A DNA stretch of 64,000 nt from Bernardetia sp042180575 (GCF_042180575.1 NZ_CP170094.1:4030001-4094000); one strand, 5' to 3'. Counted from the stretch's first letter, positions 53,608-63,845 are shown. Notes: generated by a model from the sequence alone, not told the origin. A program made the numbers and translations.

Positions 53608-54150
53608 TTATTTTTTCCTGTATCTTATTTGCACCAATCCAGTATCAAAACTTTTAGCTTCTTCTAGCTTTAAACTAATTCTTTTTTCAATATCACCAAT
53701 AAAAAGTCTTTTTCCATCTCCCAAAAGTATTGGTATTATCGAAATGACATATTCATCAATCAGATTTTTTTCTTGTAGTAATTTTACAATTTGTCCTCCA
53801 CCATCACAATAAATATCTTTTCCATCTTCTTTTTTGAGTTTTTGAATTAACTTTTCAATATCTCCATTATAAAATGTAATTCTTCCTTCATTAGTTATTT
53901 CTTGTCTTGTGATGACATAACAATCATACATTTCTGCTTGTGGAAATATGCCATTTGTTAGTTTAAGAATGGTTTGGTAAGTATTGCTTCCAACAATATA
54001 TGTATCTACTTTACTTTGTAGTTCATCATAACCATAATCTTCACCTTCTTTTTCTACCATTGAAAGCCAAGAAATATCATCTTCTTTTGTGGCAATAAAA
54101 CCATCAAGACTCATACTTATGAATAAAATTACTTTTCTAGAGGTTTTCAT
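53608..54150 (-). CDS. DHFR/RibD-C-terminal-family oxidoreductase
   Basis: 180 residues. Opening VILFISMSLDGFIATKEDDI, then YIVGSNTYQTI, IYCDGGGQIVKLL and PILLGDGKRLF are the RibD C-terminal/DHFR-like fold. It probably uses NADPH to reduce an unknown substrate; it is not the canonical folA. It overlaps the VOC gene by 14 bp, so the two are translationally coupled. Confidence 0.88.
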   Translation of the reverse strand: MKTSRKVILFISMSLDGFIATKEDDISWLSMVEKEGEDYGYDELQSKVDTYIVGSNTYQTILKLTNGIFPQAEMYDCYVITRQEITNEGRITFYNGDIEKLIQKLKKEDGKDIYCDGGGQIVKLLQEKNLIDEYVISIIPILLGDGKRLFIGDIEKRISLKLEEAKSFDTGLVQIRYRKK

Positions 54151-54577
54151 TATTTGTGAGTTTGTGATAAAATTCTTTAGTATTTACAACAAGCGTTGTT
54201 AGTTCAACGGTATGTCCATCAATATCTTTCGTATAAATAGAATGAAAATAATGATGGTCTTGAACTGTAAACTCTAAACCTAATTCTTGGTATCTAACTT
54301 TGGCTCTTTCAAAATTTTCATGAGTTACATTAAATGCAAAATGGTCTATTTTAATATTTTTTGATTGAGAATCTAGTACAACATCTTTTGTATTGGCAGG
54401 AAATAGAGCTATGCCAAATTTATTAGTCAACATAAAAACAGGGAAATTACCCCATTCTTTTAATTGACATTTCTTCAAGCCCAATACTTTGTTATACCAG
54501 TCAGCAGAGGCTTCTATATCCTTTACACGAATGGCTACATGGTCTAAAAAATCAATTTCAAATTTTTGTGAATCCAT
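54137..54577 (-). CDS. VOC-family (glyoxalase/bleomycin-resistance-like) protein
   Basis: 146 residues from the ATG at 54577; an upstream in-frame TTG at 54604 is less likely. One VOC module pair: FLDHVAIRVKDIEASADWYN with the metal His, and DHHYFHSIYTKDIDGHTVEL with the distal His/Glu. Likely a metal-dependent enzyme or drug-binding protein. Overlaps the DHFR-like gene by 14 bp. Confidence 0.85.
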   Translation of the reverse strand: MDSQKFEIDFLDHVAIRVKDIEASADWYNKVLGLKKCQLKEWGNFPVFMLTNKFGIALFPANTKDVVLDSQSKNIKIDHFAFNVTHENFERAKVRYQELGLEFTVQDHHYFHSIYTKDIDGHTVELTTLVVNTKEFYHKLTNNENL

Positions 54578-54606
54578 TTTTAAATTGTAGAGTTTAAAAT
54601 TCAAAT

Positions 54607-56007
54607 TTATTTTTTCAATTCATAAATCAAAGAATCTTTGGTAGAATATTTTTGAGATAATAATGGAATACGCTCAAAAAGAGGTGGGAGTTGTTTTTCG
54701 TTATCGATAATAAATTGAGGTTTTTCTTTTTCGATTTGATTATAAAATAATAAAAGTGCTTGATAATCATTTAATTCCTCAATTCGTTTTTGTGTTAGTT
54801 TCCAATCTAAGTAGGGCGTAACAGGTTTATTATCAAGGTAATAACTGTGGTTTTCTCCAAAAACCCATATTTTTTCATTTTTCAAATCAAAATCCGAAGA
54901 TTTTTTAATAATAGCTTCTGAATAATCTAATGGGTAAAAAATAGTAGTACGAGTAGCCCAAAGCTGAAGACCAATTCCACTCAAGATAGACAAAAAAAGA
55001 AGCTCTGAAATCCATCTCCTTTGAATTGAAAACAAATAATATGTTCCAAAAAAAGCAATCGGAGGCAAGAAAAAAGCAAACTGAAAAGGAAGCCAGTATT
55101 TGCAAAGCAATAAACTAAACACAGAAGCAATTAGCCAAAAAATCATCATCTGACGACAATACGACTGATAATTGGTAAGACTACGACCAGAGAACATATT
55201 CAAAATAGCTAACACTAAAAACAATGTTGGAAAAGCCAAAATGATAACAAAATCTTGAATAGAAAGATAAAACTTTGGAGCAAATGAAATCGAACTAATA
55301 TACTGTACTATAAAATCAATCAAACTATCATTCCAAAAGAAATATAAAGCCAATAATAGAATAGGAAAGGCAAAACCAAATAAAACAAGTAAATGCTGAC
55401 GAAATGAAGTAGAACGAAAAACTCCCAACCCAACACTTACCCAAAATAGAAAAATGCTAGAAGGCAAGTGAAAAAGAGTAGCTATTCCCAAATAAAAACC
55501 AATCGTAAAAAGAGTTTGGTCGGCTGTATTTTCAGTAAGAGTAAATATTTCACGCAGTACCAAAAGCAAAAAAGTAAGCGATAAAAGCACAGGCGAAACA
55601 TTGAAATAATCAAAACTAATCGAACCAAAAAAGACATACAGCATAGCAGGAACGTAACCCCTATCCAATAAAAAATCCCTTCGTACAAGCAGTGTATTGA
55701 AGATAATTGCTTGTAGAAATAAAAGTGCTGTTCCGATGAGAGCATACCCAAACACAGAACGCCCAAAAAGCACATCCAAACTTGCATAAAACCAAGCTGA
55801 AAAAGGTGCAATGCCTGCAAAAACTTCTTTATAAATACTATTTCCTTCAGCTACACGCTCACCGACCAACATAAAATCTAAAATAGGACTCAGAAGTGGA
55901 ATATCAGCGAAAAAGATATTCAAAAGTAGAGGCAAGCGAAGCCCAAGCAATAAAAGCAGTACCGTCAGAAGACGAAAAGGGTCGTAAGTACGAAAAAATT
56001 GAAGCAC
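54607..56007 (-). CDS. Multi-spanning membrane protein (DUF6427-like)
   Basis: 466 residues: about eleven hydrophobic segments over residues 10-370, then a soluble C-terminal domain (~95 aa). Its opening (LQFFRTYDPFRLLTVLLLLL) and body resemble the DUF6427 / GT-C-like membrane proteins of Bacteroidota. A GT-C glycosyltransferase role is possible, but no catalytic Asp motif could be pinned down. Located next to the VOC gene on the minus strand. Confidence 0.6.
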   Translation of the reverse strand: MLQFFRTYDPFRLLTVLLLLLGLRLPLLLNIFFADIPLLSPILDFMLVGERVAEGNSIYKEVFAGIAPFSAWFYASLDVLFGRSVFGYALIGTALLFLQAIIFNTLLVRRDFLLDRGYVPAMLYVFFGSISFDYFNVSPVLLSLTFLLLVLREIFTLTENTADQTLFTIGFYLGIATLFHLPSSIFLFWVSVGLGVFRSTSFRQHLLVLFGFAFPILLLALYFFWNDSLIDFIVQYISSISFAPKFYLSIQDFVIILAFPTLFLVLAILNMFSGRSLTNYQSYCRQMMIFWLIASVFSLLLCKYWLPFQFAFFLPPIAFFGTYYLFSIQRRWISELLFLSILSGIGLQLWATRTTIFYPLDYSEAIIKKSSDFDLKNEKIWVFGENHSYYLDNKPVTPYLDWKLTQKRIEELNDYQALLLFYNQIEKEKPQFIIDNEKQLPPLFERIPLLSQKYSTKDSLIYELKK

Positions 56008-56143
56008 AGTTTATTGGAAAATAGGGTTTAGAAAATGGGAAATGGGAATTAGAAAATCAAAATTAAGCAGTTATAGTTACTTTTAACTACTAAAATCTGA
56101 CTTCTTACTTTAGTATTTCTGACTTCATACTTCTTACTTTGTT

Positions 56144-56470
56144 TTATGCTTCTCCTACTGTTCCCCCAAAGTTTAAGGGAAATTGATTAGCTTCTTCTTG
56201 AACTGAAATTTTGCCAACACTTGCCTCAAATTTATCAACACTATCTTTCAGAACGTGCAATAAGCGTTTTGCATGGTCAGGAGTAAGGATAATTCTTGAC
56301 TGAACTTTTGCTTTTGGCGCACCTGGTACAAGTCTTACAAAATCTAAGAAAAATTCACTTTGAGAATGTGCTATCATAACCAAATTAGCATACGTTCCCT
56401 CTGCCATTTCTTCTGTTAATTCTATATTTATTTGTTGTTCTTGGTTGTTTTTGTTTGATGGGTTGTCCAT
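56144..56470 (-). CDS. DUF3467 protein
   Basis: 108 residues, matching the DUF3467 family: INIELTEEMAEGTYANLVMI, HSQSEFFLDFVRLVPGAPKA, KVQSRIILTPDHAKRLL. Cytoplasmic, about the family length. Function unknown. Confidence 0.9.
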   Translation of the reverse strand: MDNPSNKNNQEQQINIELTEEMAEGTYANLVMIAHSQSEFFLDFVRLVPGAPKAKVQSRIILTPDHAKRLLHVLKDSVDKFEASVGKISVQEEANQFPLNFGGTVGEA

Positions 56471-56958
56471 AGTTTTATAAAATATAAGGTTAGTTGATGT
56501 ATCTAAATTCTATCATGCGATAAAATAAAAATAGTTCCACATAAATTTTTTGATAAAAATACTACTAAATCTACCTAAATCAAAAGGCTCTAAGAAACTT
56601 AGTCATAAATAGGAGAATTAGATAGTTTTGTCGAAAAACAAGAAAAATAATTAAACAACGTACATACTCACAGAAAAATCCAATTTTTAGTCTTGAAATT
56701 TGATTATTTTTAGAAAAATTATACTATATTGCAGTATGAAATTTTGAAAGCTACTGATTTATTCCTATTTTTAGAAAGTAAAGTACTATTTTTAGTTACT
56801 GAATTAGATTAAAATTACTTCAAATTATATCATTATATCATAGCTTTTTTATAAATTCAATCAAAAAATAGTTAATCATAAATACCTTTTATTATTCCCA
56901 TTATAGCTTAGTTTCTTTAATTTAATGGACTAACATTTACGAAATATCTACTTAATTT
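56471..56958. other. Gap of 488 bp, AT-rich, nothing definite
   Basis: Divergent region between DUF3467 and the AraC regulator. It carries A/T tracts and a TATAT run near 56828-56840. No promoter consensus or RNA could be supported. Confidence 0.45.
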
Positions 56959-57903
56959 ATGGAAGATTACAATAAGATTATCGAATCGCTTAGTATTCGA
57001 TTTGTGCGAGCCAAACAAACCGTTGCTACTATTCCAATGCGTATCAAGCATTTTTATGATATTGATAACTCACTTATCTTTCTTCATAAAGGAATTATGC
57101 GTTTTGGTGCTAAAAACGAATTAGTAAAAGAAGGCGAAACGCTCTTTTTACCAGCAGGTAATTATACGACAATAACATTTGGAGAAGCCGAAAAATATGA
57201 TATTATTTCTCCTGATGACCTTCTTCAAAAAAATGCTGTTCATCTTCAAACCTATCACGACCAAGACGGAGAAGCTCTTTTTTCTCAAGTTGTTTTAGAT
57301 GCTCGTGTTTTTGGTTCGGTTAGTTTCTTTACTTCACTAGATTTGCCTCCTTTTGTTCTCAAGAATGCAAAAAAAATCAATGACCTTATTCAAGAAATTG
57401 TAGAAGAGGAAGCAAAAGAAAAAATTGGTAGCTCAAGAATGCTTGTCTTGAATACAGAGAAATTAGTCGTAGAAATGATTCGTTTTGTTTTGGAAGAGCG
57501 TTTGTTTGTAGAAAAATTAGCTACAAACAGTACTTATTTCAAAGATCCTCGTCTTATTCATTTATTTACCTATATCAGAGAAAATTTAGATACAGACCTT
57601 TCAAATAAAGTTTTGGCTAGTATTGCCAATGTTTCAGAAGATTATGTAGGGCAATATTTCAAACTTTTGACAGGAATCAATCCACAAGATTATATCGAAT
57701 ATCAACGTATGGATAAAGCTGTCGAACTGCTTCGTACTTCTAAAAAGAGTGTTCGTAGCATTGGTGTTGAGGTTGGTTATAAAGATACAGCTTACTTTTG
57801 CCGTCGTTTCAAAATGATGTTTGGTATTCCTGCTGGGAAGATGCGTAAACGTGACTCTCTCCTAAATGTACAACAACAAGAGCAAGAACAAGAAGCCTTA
57901 TAA
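56959..57903 (+). CDS. AraC-family transcriptional regulator
   Basis: 314 residues. N-terminal cupin-like sensor (SLIFLHKGIMRFGAKNEL, EGETLFLPAGNYTTITF). The C-terminal two-HTH DNA-binding domain spans about 200-290: LSNKVLASIANVSEDYVGQY, FKLLTGINPQDYIEYQRM, VRSIGVEVGYKDTAYFCRRF. The ligand is unknown. A Gln-rich tail (QQQEQEQE) ends it. Strong terminator after. Confidence 0.9.
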   Translation: MEDYNKIIESLSIRFVRAKQTVATIPMRIKHFYDIDNSLIFLHKGIMRFGAKNELVKEGETLFLPAGNYTTITFGEAEKYDIISPDDLLQKNAVHLQTYHDQDGEALFSQVVLDARVFGSVSFFTSLDLPPFVLKNAKKINDLIQEIVEEEAKEKIGSSRMLVLNTEKLVVEMIRFVLEERLFVEKLATNSTYFKDPRLIHLFTYIRENLDTDLSNKVLASIANVSEDYVGQYFKLLTGINPQDYIEYQRMDKAVELLRTSKKSVRSIGVEVGYKDTAYFCRRFKMMFGIPAGKMRKRDSLLNVQQQEQEQEAL

Positions 57904-57930
57904 AAACAAACGCAATTTTAATGAATTAAT

Positions 57931-57966
57931 CAAAACCAAATGAAATTTCATTTGGTTTTGTTTTTT
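57931..57966 (+). terminator. Terminator of the AraC-type gene
   Basis: A perfect 30-base palindrome (caaaaccaaatgaaa / tttcatttggttttg) then a T run. Confidence 0.9.
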
Positions 57967-58103
57967 GTATTTATTTTTCCAAGCTATCAAAAAAATAGGT
58001 TATGAAAAATTTTTTTAATCTAATTTTATGTTAATTTTGTTTGGAATTTTTTTTATTGTTTCTTTAAGATAGAACAATTATCAACCCTAAAAAACTTTGA
58101 ATT

Positions 58104-59000
58104 ATGTTTAAATCAAATGTTAATAATGTAGTACTTTGTGCTACACTCTTTTTTAGTGTTCTTTTTATCTCTTCGTGTGATAAAGGACCTAGTGAAAATG
58201 AGAAAAAACTAGCTATGGAAGTAGAAGACCTACGTCGTGCTAGAGAAAAAGATAGTTTATATCAAGCTGACTTGCAGCAAGAAATGAATGTTATTTATGT
58301 TCGTTTGGATTCTATGCGCCAAGTAGAAGACAAAATACGTAAACTGACTTCAGATATGCGTGGTGGGGCAGATGCTGCCACAACAGGTATGAGTATCGAT
58401 CAAGGCATGCAACAAATTGAGCGTCAGATGCAAGCCAACCGTGCTAAAGTAGCTGAATTGGAACGTAAACTAAAAGAGTCAGGGCAACAAAATTCAGCAC
58501 TTGCCAATACCGTTGCTATGTTGAAACGTTCTTTGGAAGACAAAGAAGCTGAAATCACACAAATGAGAGGACGAATTGCTGACCTAGAAGGTGAAGTAGA
58601 AGGTTGGAAGTCTCGTTATTCTGGAAAAATTGATGAACTGGACTCTACAAATGTAGTATTGGAAGATACTCGTACAGTAGCAAATACAGCATATTATGTA
58701 GTAGGTACAGAAAAAGAACTCAAAGACAAGGATATTATCATCAATGATAAAAAAGGATTTGAGCCTGACGGACGTGCAAAAAGTAAGTTTACAGCTATCG
58801 ATATTCGTACTGTAAATTCGATTGTAATTGGAAGTGCAAGTGATGTGAAGGCCAAAAAAGTAAAATTATTACCTTCTCGTCCTTCTGGTTCGTTCAGAAT
58901 TGAAGAAAGAGGTGGAAATGTATATTTAGAAATTACTAATTCTGAGAAATTTTGGGAAACTAAATATTTAGCTATCCTTTCTAAAACAAGTTTCTTTTAA
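58104..59000 (+). CDS. Coiled-coil lipoprotein
   Basis: 298 residues. Lipobox ISSC (Cys25). Residues about 30-185 are heptad-rich coiled coil (LAMEVEDLRRAREKDSLYQA, NRAKVAELERKLKESGQ). The C-terminal ~100 residues form a beta-rich domain (YYVVGTEKELKDKDIIINDK, FRIEERGGNVYLEI). A common Bacteroidota envelope lipoprotein; function unknown. Hairpin terminator at 59055-59110. Confidence 0.75.
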   Translation: MFKSNVNNVVLCATLFFSVLFISSCDKGPSENEKKLAMEVEDLRRAREKDSLYQADLQQEMNVIYVRLDSMRQVEDKIRKLTSDMRGGADAATTGMSIDQGMQQIERQMQANRAKVAELERKLKESGQQNSALANTVAMLKRSLEDKEAEITQMRGRIADLEGEVEGWKSRYSGKIDELDSTNVVLEDTRTVANTAYYVVGTEKELKDKDIIINDKKGFEPDGRAKSKFTAIDIRTVNSIVIGSASDVKAKKVKLLPSRPSGSFRIEERGGNVYLEITNSEKFWETKYLAILSKTSFF

Positions 59001-59054
59001 GTTGTAGAAGTAATACAAAGACAAATATACTGTCATAATTATTTCTAGGTTGCT

Positions 59055-59110
59055 AAAAAAGGCATCTAAGTTTTATAAACTATTTTATAAAATTTGGATA
59101 CCTTTTTTTT
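59055..59110. terminator. Terminator, probably bidirectional
   Basis: A long imperfect stem (aaaaaaggcatctaagtttt / aaaatttggatacctttttt) with a T run; it lies between the lipoprotein gene and the convergent adk. Confidence 0.75.
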
Positions 59111-59163
59111 ATTGGAATGAAAAAGTGTCTTTGAAAGTGTTTTAGTTTAAAACCACCAAAAAA

Positions 59164-59745
59164 TTAACTAGCTTTTACTTGTTCAACAGCACCACGAATA
59201 GCAGCCGTTATTTCACTAATTTCTCCAACTCCTTCAATGACATGAAGTTTGTCTTGTTTTTTGTAATAATCTGCGACTACTTCTGTTTCGTTACGATAAA
59301 CTTGTACACGATTTCGAATAAGTTCTTCTTTTTGGTCATCTACTCTACCAGAAGTTTTTCCTCTTTCCAAAAGACGTGTTACTAATTCTTCTTCATCTAC
59401 ATGAAGAGAAAGAACAGCGTCAATACTTTCATTATGAGAGTTGAGAAGAGTATCTAATGCTTCTGCTTGGTTTGTTGTGCGAGGAAAGCCATCAAAAATA
59501 ATTCCTTTTGCACCTTTATTTTCTTTGAGTTTGTTTTCTATCATTCCAATTACCACTTCATCAGGAACTAAATTTCCTTTTGTCATATACTCTTCGGCTT
59601 TTTTTCCGAGTGGTGTTCCTGCTTTTCGCTCTGCACGTAGCAAATCGCCAGTAGAAATATGTATCAAATTATAATGCTCTACAAGATGTTGGCTCTGTGT
59701 TCCTTTTCCTGCACCAGGAGGGCCGAATAAAACTAAATTTAGCAT
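59164..59745 (-). CDS. adk: Adenylate kinase
   Basis: 193 residues. P-loop GPPGAGKGTQS (8-18), AMP-binding STGDLLRAERKAGTPLGKKA, DGFPRTTNQAEALD and LLERGKTSGRVDDQ. The LID is of the short type, without the zinc Cys cluster. Converts ATP + AMP to 2 ADP. Convergent with the coiled-coil lipoprotein gene. Confidence 0.97.
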   Translation of the reverse strand: MLNLVLFGPPGAGKGTQSQHLVEHYNLIHISTGDLLRAERKAGTPLGKKAEEYMTKGNLVPDEVVIGMIENKLKENKGAKGIIFDGFPRTTNQAEALDTLLNSHNESIDAVLSLHVDEEELVTRLLERGKTSGRVDDQKEELIRNRVQVYRNETEVVADYYKKQDKLHVIEGVGEISEITAAIRGAVEQVKAS

Positions 59746-60054
59746 AGTTTGACTATTTTATAAGGTGTTTTATAGTGTATTTTTTATAAAATTATTCATT
59801 TACAAAACTCAAATATAGCATTGGAATAGCTATTAATGATGAAATTGAGCTATCTTTTAAAAACAAAATGCTATCCATTCAATATTATTCAAGAAAAAAA
59901 GATAAAATTTTCCTAAAAACAGGATAACATCCATTGAGCGTAATTGAACGAGTAAATCAACATTAAGTTAGATTTAAGAAACTAAATGTAAGAAGCAAGT
60001 GCGTTAAATCCAAATATTGTATCTGAAATTAGCATAAAACCTACTTTATTTATT
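59746..60054. other. Gap of 309 bp, nothing definite
   Basis: AT-rich, with no recognisable promoter or RNA between adk and the flavodoxin-like gene. Confidence 0.45.
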
Positions 60055-60555
60055 CTATTTAGTTATTTTATCTATAAATATATCTAATTTTTTGGTTACT
60101 TCTTCTGAAATTTCACCGTCTGACCACGTATGTACACTGCCTTTATAGGTCATGCCTAAGTAATTTGCACTCTCTCTAAATGGCATTTCGAATCCGTCTT
60201 TTATTTCTTCGTCCGAACCACAACTTACCATTGCCATTGATTTACCTCTTAGTTTTCGTCCTGTATCTTTGTCTATTTTCAAACAATCCGTAATTCTATC
60301 AAAAAAAGTTTTCATAATTCCTGACATAGAATACCAGTAAATAGGAGTGGCAAAAATAATCAAATCATATTCTACTATTTCTCTCATCAAAGGCAAAAAA
60401 TCATCATTTTTGTTGCGTGAATCATAATCATAATTTGAAATAGTATAATTTTTTAAGTCTATAAAATCACAGTCTGTTTTTTCTTGAATGTAATTTGCAA
60501 TTTTATTTGTATTGCCATTTTTTCTTGCACTTCCTTGAATGATAAGAACTTCCAT
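60055..60555 (-). CDS. NAD(P)H-dependent flavodoxin-fold oxidoreductase
   Basis: 166 residues. Flavodoxin-like fold with the FMN loop GSARKNGNTNKIANYI, then IFATPIYWYSMSGIMKTFFD (typical of NADPH-dependent FMN reductases) and MAMVSCGSDEE. Substrate unknown; a quinone or flavin reductase is likely. Confidence 0.9.
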   Translation of the reverse strand: MEVLIIQGSARKNGNTNKIANYIQEKTDCDFIDLKNYTISNYDYDSRNKNDDFLPLMREIVEYDLIIFATPIYWYSMSGIMKTFFDRITDCLKIDKDTGRKLRGKSMAMVSCGSDEEIKDGFEMPFRESANYLGMTYKGSVHTWSDGEISEEVTKKLDIFIDKITK

Positions 60556-60602
60556 TATTTTATACGATAACGATTGATTAGTAATAATTTTTCGAAAAAT
60601 AC

Positions 60603-60637
60603 GACAAAAAAAAGCAGTTATAAAATTTTATAACTGC
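60603..60637 (-). terminator. Terminator of the TPR protein gene
   Basis: A perfect 24-base palindrome (gcagttataaaa / ttttataactgc) with a T run on the minus strand. Confidence 0.85.
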
Positions 60638-60693
60638 AAGACTAGTAATAAAGGAACATATATATTATTTGTTTTGAGACTTACACACAATTT

Positions 60694-61173
60694 TTAATTT
60701 AACCTTGAGCGAAGCTCTTCAATTTGATCTTTTAGTTTTGGCTGAAAAGGGTGGATTTGATAGAGTTTTTCAAGTGTATTAAGTACACCATGTTCATCAC
60801 CAATTTCAGAGTAGATGGTAGCAAGTCCTGCTAAAGCTCCAAAATGACGATTTTCCAAACTCAATGTCTGATGAATATCATCAATAGCAGCTTTATAGTT
60901 GCCTCGTAAATAAAAAGCTGTTGCTCGCTTGTTCCAGCCTTCAGCAAAACTTGGGTTTTTATCGACTACTTGTGTAAAAACATTGATAGCGTCATTATAA
61001 TCTCCTTTTGACAGGCTCTCAGTTCCTAATCTAACTAAAGTATTCATTTCTATATTCCCTGTATTGAGCCAAATATTCCAAATTTGTGTTAGAATGGCTT
61101 CTATACGTGCCGTCGAACGTGCCGTTTGTAGCTGGGTAAAAAGTCGGTCAAGTATTTTATTGTCTTGTTTCAT
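60694..61173 (-). CDS. TPR protein
   Basis: 159 residues. Tetratricopeptide repeats at about 60-140 (ALNVFTQVVDKNPSFAEGWN-type helices: GDYNDAINVFTQVVDKNP, GNYKAAIDDIHQTLSLENRH). No signal peptide. Role probably protein interaction. Confidence 0.8.
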   Translation of the reverse strand: MKQDNKILDRLFTQLQTARSTARIEAILTQIWNIWLNTGNIEMNTLVRLGTESLSKGDYNDAINVFTQVVDKNPSFAEGWNKRATAFYLRGNYKAAIDDIHQTLSLENRHFGALAGLATIYSEIGDEHGVLNTLEKLYQIHPFQPKLKDQIEELRSRLN

Positions 61174-61513
61174 AATTGGTTGATATTTTAGTGGAATATT
61201 TTTATAATTTTAATTTTAACAGAATTACATGTCTATTTTATTTATTTAAACCAAATTTTTAACCAAAAAGTTGTCTTTGTTTGAAAAGTTAAAAAATTTA
61301 TATAAAAAGTGCAATAAAAGCAAATAAATTTTGATTGATCTAATTTAAGAACCTGCAATCCATCTTTTTGCTTTAAGGTAGATGGTTGAACAGTAAAACT
61401 TCAGAATGTACTTATAATGAGTTTCAAAAAAATGTGAGCTTTATGGAATTCTAAATTAAAAAACATCTCCTCGTAGAAATTATTTCATAACTGAAGCAAG
61501 TTTAAGTAGCACC
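61174..61513. other. Gap of 340 bp
   Basis: AT-rich divergent region upstream of both the TPR gene and the broken outer-membrane gene. Contains a small ccatct / agatgg hairpin near 61363-61388. No promoter assigned. Confidence 0.45.
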
Positions 61514-62044
61514 ATGAAAAAACTATTATCTTTAATAGCACCTCTTTTAATTTATTGTTTGTCTTTTTCTGCTAGTTTTGCACAGTCAGACTCCCTAAAA
61601 AACAACAATATAAATCGTCGCTTTTATATCTAAAAAGACATATCTCTAATTACAGGTTATCAATTACAAAAAAATCATTTTGCTGAAATTGGAATTGGAG
61701 TAACAAGAATTGAATCTTTTGGAATCCATGGAAATATGTTGATGTATGGAATATCAAACGAACTCAAATTGTCAAATGATTTTATTTGGGGATTGAAAAC
61801 AGGGATATACTTTGGAGGAATCGTAGGAATGAATATGGGTTTAAATGCAATTCATTATACAAATTTCAATGAAAGTACGCTTCGGATTAGACCAGAAATA
61901 GGAGTTGGAACGTATTTTTTTAGATTTATTTATGGATACAATTTCGCAGTAACAAATAAAAAATTTCAAGGAATCAATAAACATAACTTCAGTTTGCAAA
62001 TCTTGTTGAATGTAAAAATGGTTAAGCACACATACAAAATGTAA
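61514..62044 (+). pseudogene. Outer-membrane protein gene broken by one in-frame stop
   Basis: The frame from ATG 61514 encodes a signal peptide (KKLLSLIAPLLIYCLSFSAS, then FAQ) and continues 39 codons to a TAA at 61631-61633. It then resumes in the same frame to 62044 with beta-barrel-like strands (IGIGVTRIESFGIHGNM, YFGGIVGMNMGLNAIHYTN, YFFRFIYGYNFAVTNK). A single base change (to a Gln, Glu or Lys codon) would restore a 176-residue outer-membrane protein. A sequencing error is possible. Confidence 0.7.
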
Positions 62045-62354
62045 AACCACAACCTTTTTAAGATTTCTCAAAACAAATTTCTTTTACATTGATTTGTAAG
62101 TCAAAAATAGCTTTTTATCGAATTCTAATTTGATTTTTAGTGATTTTAGGGAACTATTTCTGAAAAAATATGGCATTTTTTAAAATTATCTTTACTTTTA
62201 TCGAATATAATTGAATTTATATGTGTAAAGTCTTGATATATTTTTTAATTTTGCCCTCAATTATTTTCTTGACTACTTCAAAGATATTCTGCAAACTACT
62301 ATTCAGTTTGCCTAAAATTAGAAATATAAGAATCATTAGCTACAGCCAAGCACA
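62045..62354. other. Gap of 310 bp upstream of nqrA
   Basis: AT-rich. It holds the nqr promoter region presumably, but no consensus could be identified with confidence. Confidence 0.4.
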
Positions 62355-63719
62355 ATGAACATAAAAACTAGTAAAGGATTCGACATCAACCTCGTAGGCA
62401 AAGCTGCCTTACAAATAGGAACTGCTGATCAATCCGAAACATTTGCCATAAAACCTACCGATTTTGTAGGTATGCATCGCCCAAAAGTAGTAGTACGTGA
62501 AGGCGACGTAGTAAAAGCTGGAACACCTCTTTTCTTTGATAAAAAATTAGAAAAGGCTCTTTATACCTCACCTGTAAGTGGTGAAGTGGTAGAGGTAAAG
62601 CGTGGAGACAAACGAAAACTCCTAGAAATCAAAATTTTGGCAGACAAGCAAATCGAATACGAAAACTTTACGAAGTACAGCGTATCTGATATGGCAAATC
62701 TGAAAGGAGAAGAAGTAAAAGAATCACTTTTAAAAAGTGGTGCTTGGATAAACATTATTCAACGTCCTTATGGAGTTGTTGCTAATCCTGATGAAACTCC
62801 TCGTGCAATTTTTATTTCAGCTTTTGATTCAAATCCTTTAGCACCTGACTATGACTTCCTCTACAAAAATGATGGACAGTATTTTCAAGCAGGTATTGAT
62901 GCACTAAAGAAAATGGTTGATGTTCCTGTTCATCTTACTACAAATGGAAAGGCTGAGGTTTCGGCTATTTTCCAAAATGTACGTAATGTAGAACAACACA
63001 CTATTTCAGGACCTCACCCAGCAGGAAATGTAGGCGTTCAGATTCATCACATTGAACCTATCAATAGAGGTGAAGTGGTTTGGACAATCCACCCTTACGG
63101 AGTGATTCAGATAGGAAAGTTGTTTTTAGAAGGTCGTTATGATGCTTCTAAAAAAATTGCTGTTGTAGGTTCAGAAGTAACTACTCCACAATATTATGAA
63201 ACTTATATTGGTGCTAGTGTAGGCAAGTTTTTGAAGAATAACCTAAAACAAGATCACGTAAGAGTAATTTCTGGAAATATTTTGACAGGAACAGCGATCG
63301 AAAAAGACAACTATGTTGGGTTTTATGATAATGTAGTTACTGTTCTTCCAGAAGGAGACAAACCTCGCTTTTTCTTGAGTGATGGTTGGTTAGCTCCTAC
63401 TTCTCGTTTGAGTTTCCACCGTGCTTTGGGTCTTTTATCTTTCCTCAATCCTAAAAAAGAACGTGTCATTGATACAAGTTTGAATGGAGAAGAAAGAGCT
63501 TTTGTAGAAACAGGTGTAATGGAACAAGTAGTTCCGATGGATATTCTTCCTCTACAACTTGTAAAATCTATTATGGCAGAAGATTATGATGGAATGGAGA
63601 GTTTAGGTATTTATGAAGTCATTGAAGAGGATGTTGCTCTTTGTGAGTTTGTAGATGTTTCTAAGCATCGTATTCAAAATATTGTCCGTCAAGGCATTGA
63701 ACTTTTACGTGAGGGCTAA
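62355..63719 (+). CDS. nqrA: Na+-translocating NADH-quinone reductase subunit A
   Basis: 454 residues, the usual length. Opening MNIKTSKGFDINLVGKAALQ, a RnfC-like segment (VREGDVVKAGTPLFFDKKLE), and the C-terminal quinone-site region (EEDVALCEFVDVSKHRIQNI). NqrA helps bind ubiquinone/menaquinone in the membrane-bound NQR complex that exports Na+ using NADH. nqrB follows 126 bp downstream. Confidence 0.96.
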   Translation: MNIKTSKGFDINLVGKAALQIGTADQSETFAIKPTDFVGMHRPKVVVREGDVVKAGTPLFFDKKLEKALYTSPVSGEVVEVKRGDKRKLLEIKILADKQIEYENFTKYSVSDMANLKGEEVKESLLKSGAWINIIQRPYGVVANPDETPRAIFISAFDSNPLAPDYDFLYKNDGQYFQAGIDALKKMVDVPVHLTTNGKAEVSAIFQNVRNVEQHTISGPHPAGNVGVQIHHIEPINRGEVVWTIHPYGVIQIGKLFLEGRYDASKKIAVVGSEVTTPQYYETYIGASVGKFLKNNLKQDHVRVISGNILTGTAIEKDNYVGFYDNVVTVLPEGDKPRFFLSDGWLAPTSRLSFHRALGLLSFLNPKKERVIDTSLNGEERAFVETGVMEQVVPMDILPLQLVKSIMAEDYDGMESLGIYEVIEEDVALCEFVDVSKHRIQNIVRQGIELLREG

Positions 63720-63845
63720 AATCTAGCAAGCTCATAATTGTTCTGATAAATAGAGTTTGAATTATTTTTCTACTAAAAATAATGTTCAAACCAATTAAAA
63801 ATAAACAACTAATTTGGTTCATATATACCTTATAAATTCGTAAGT

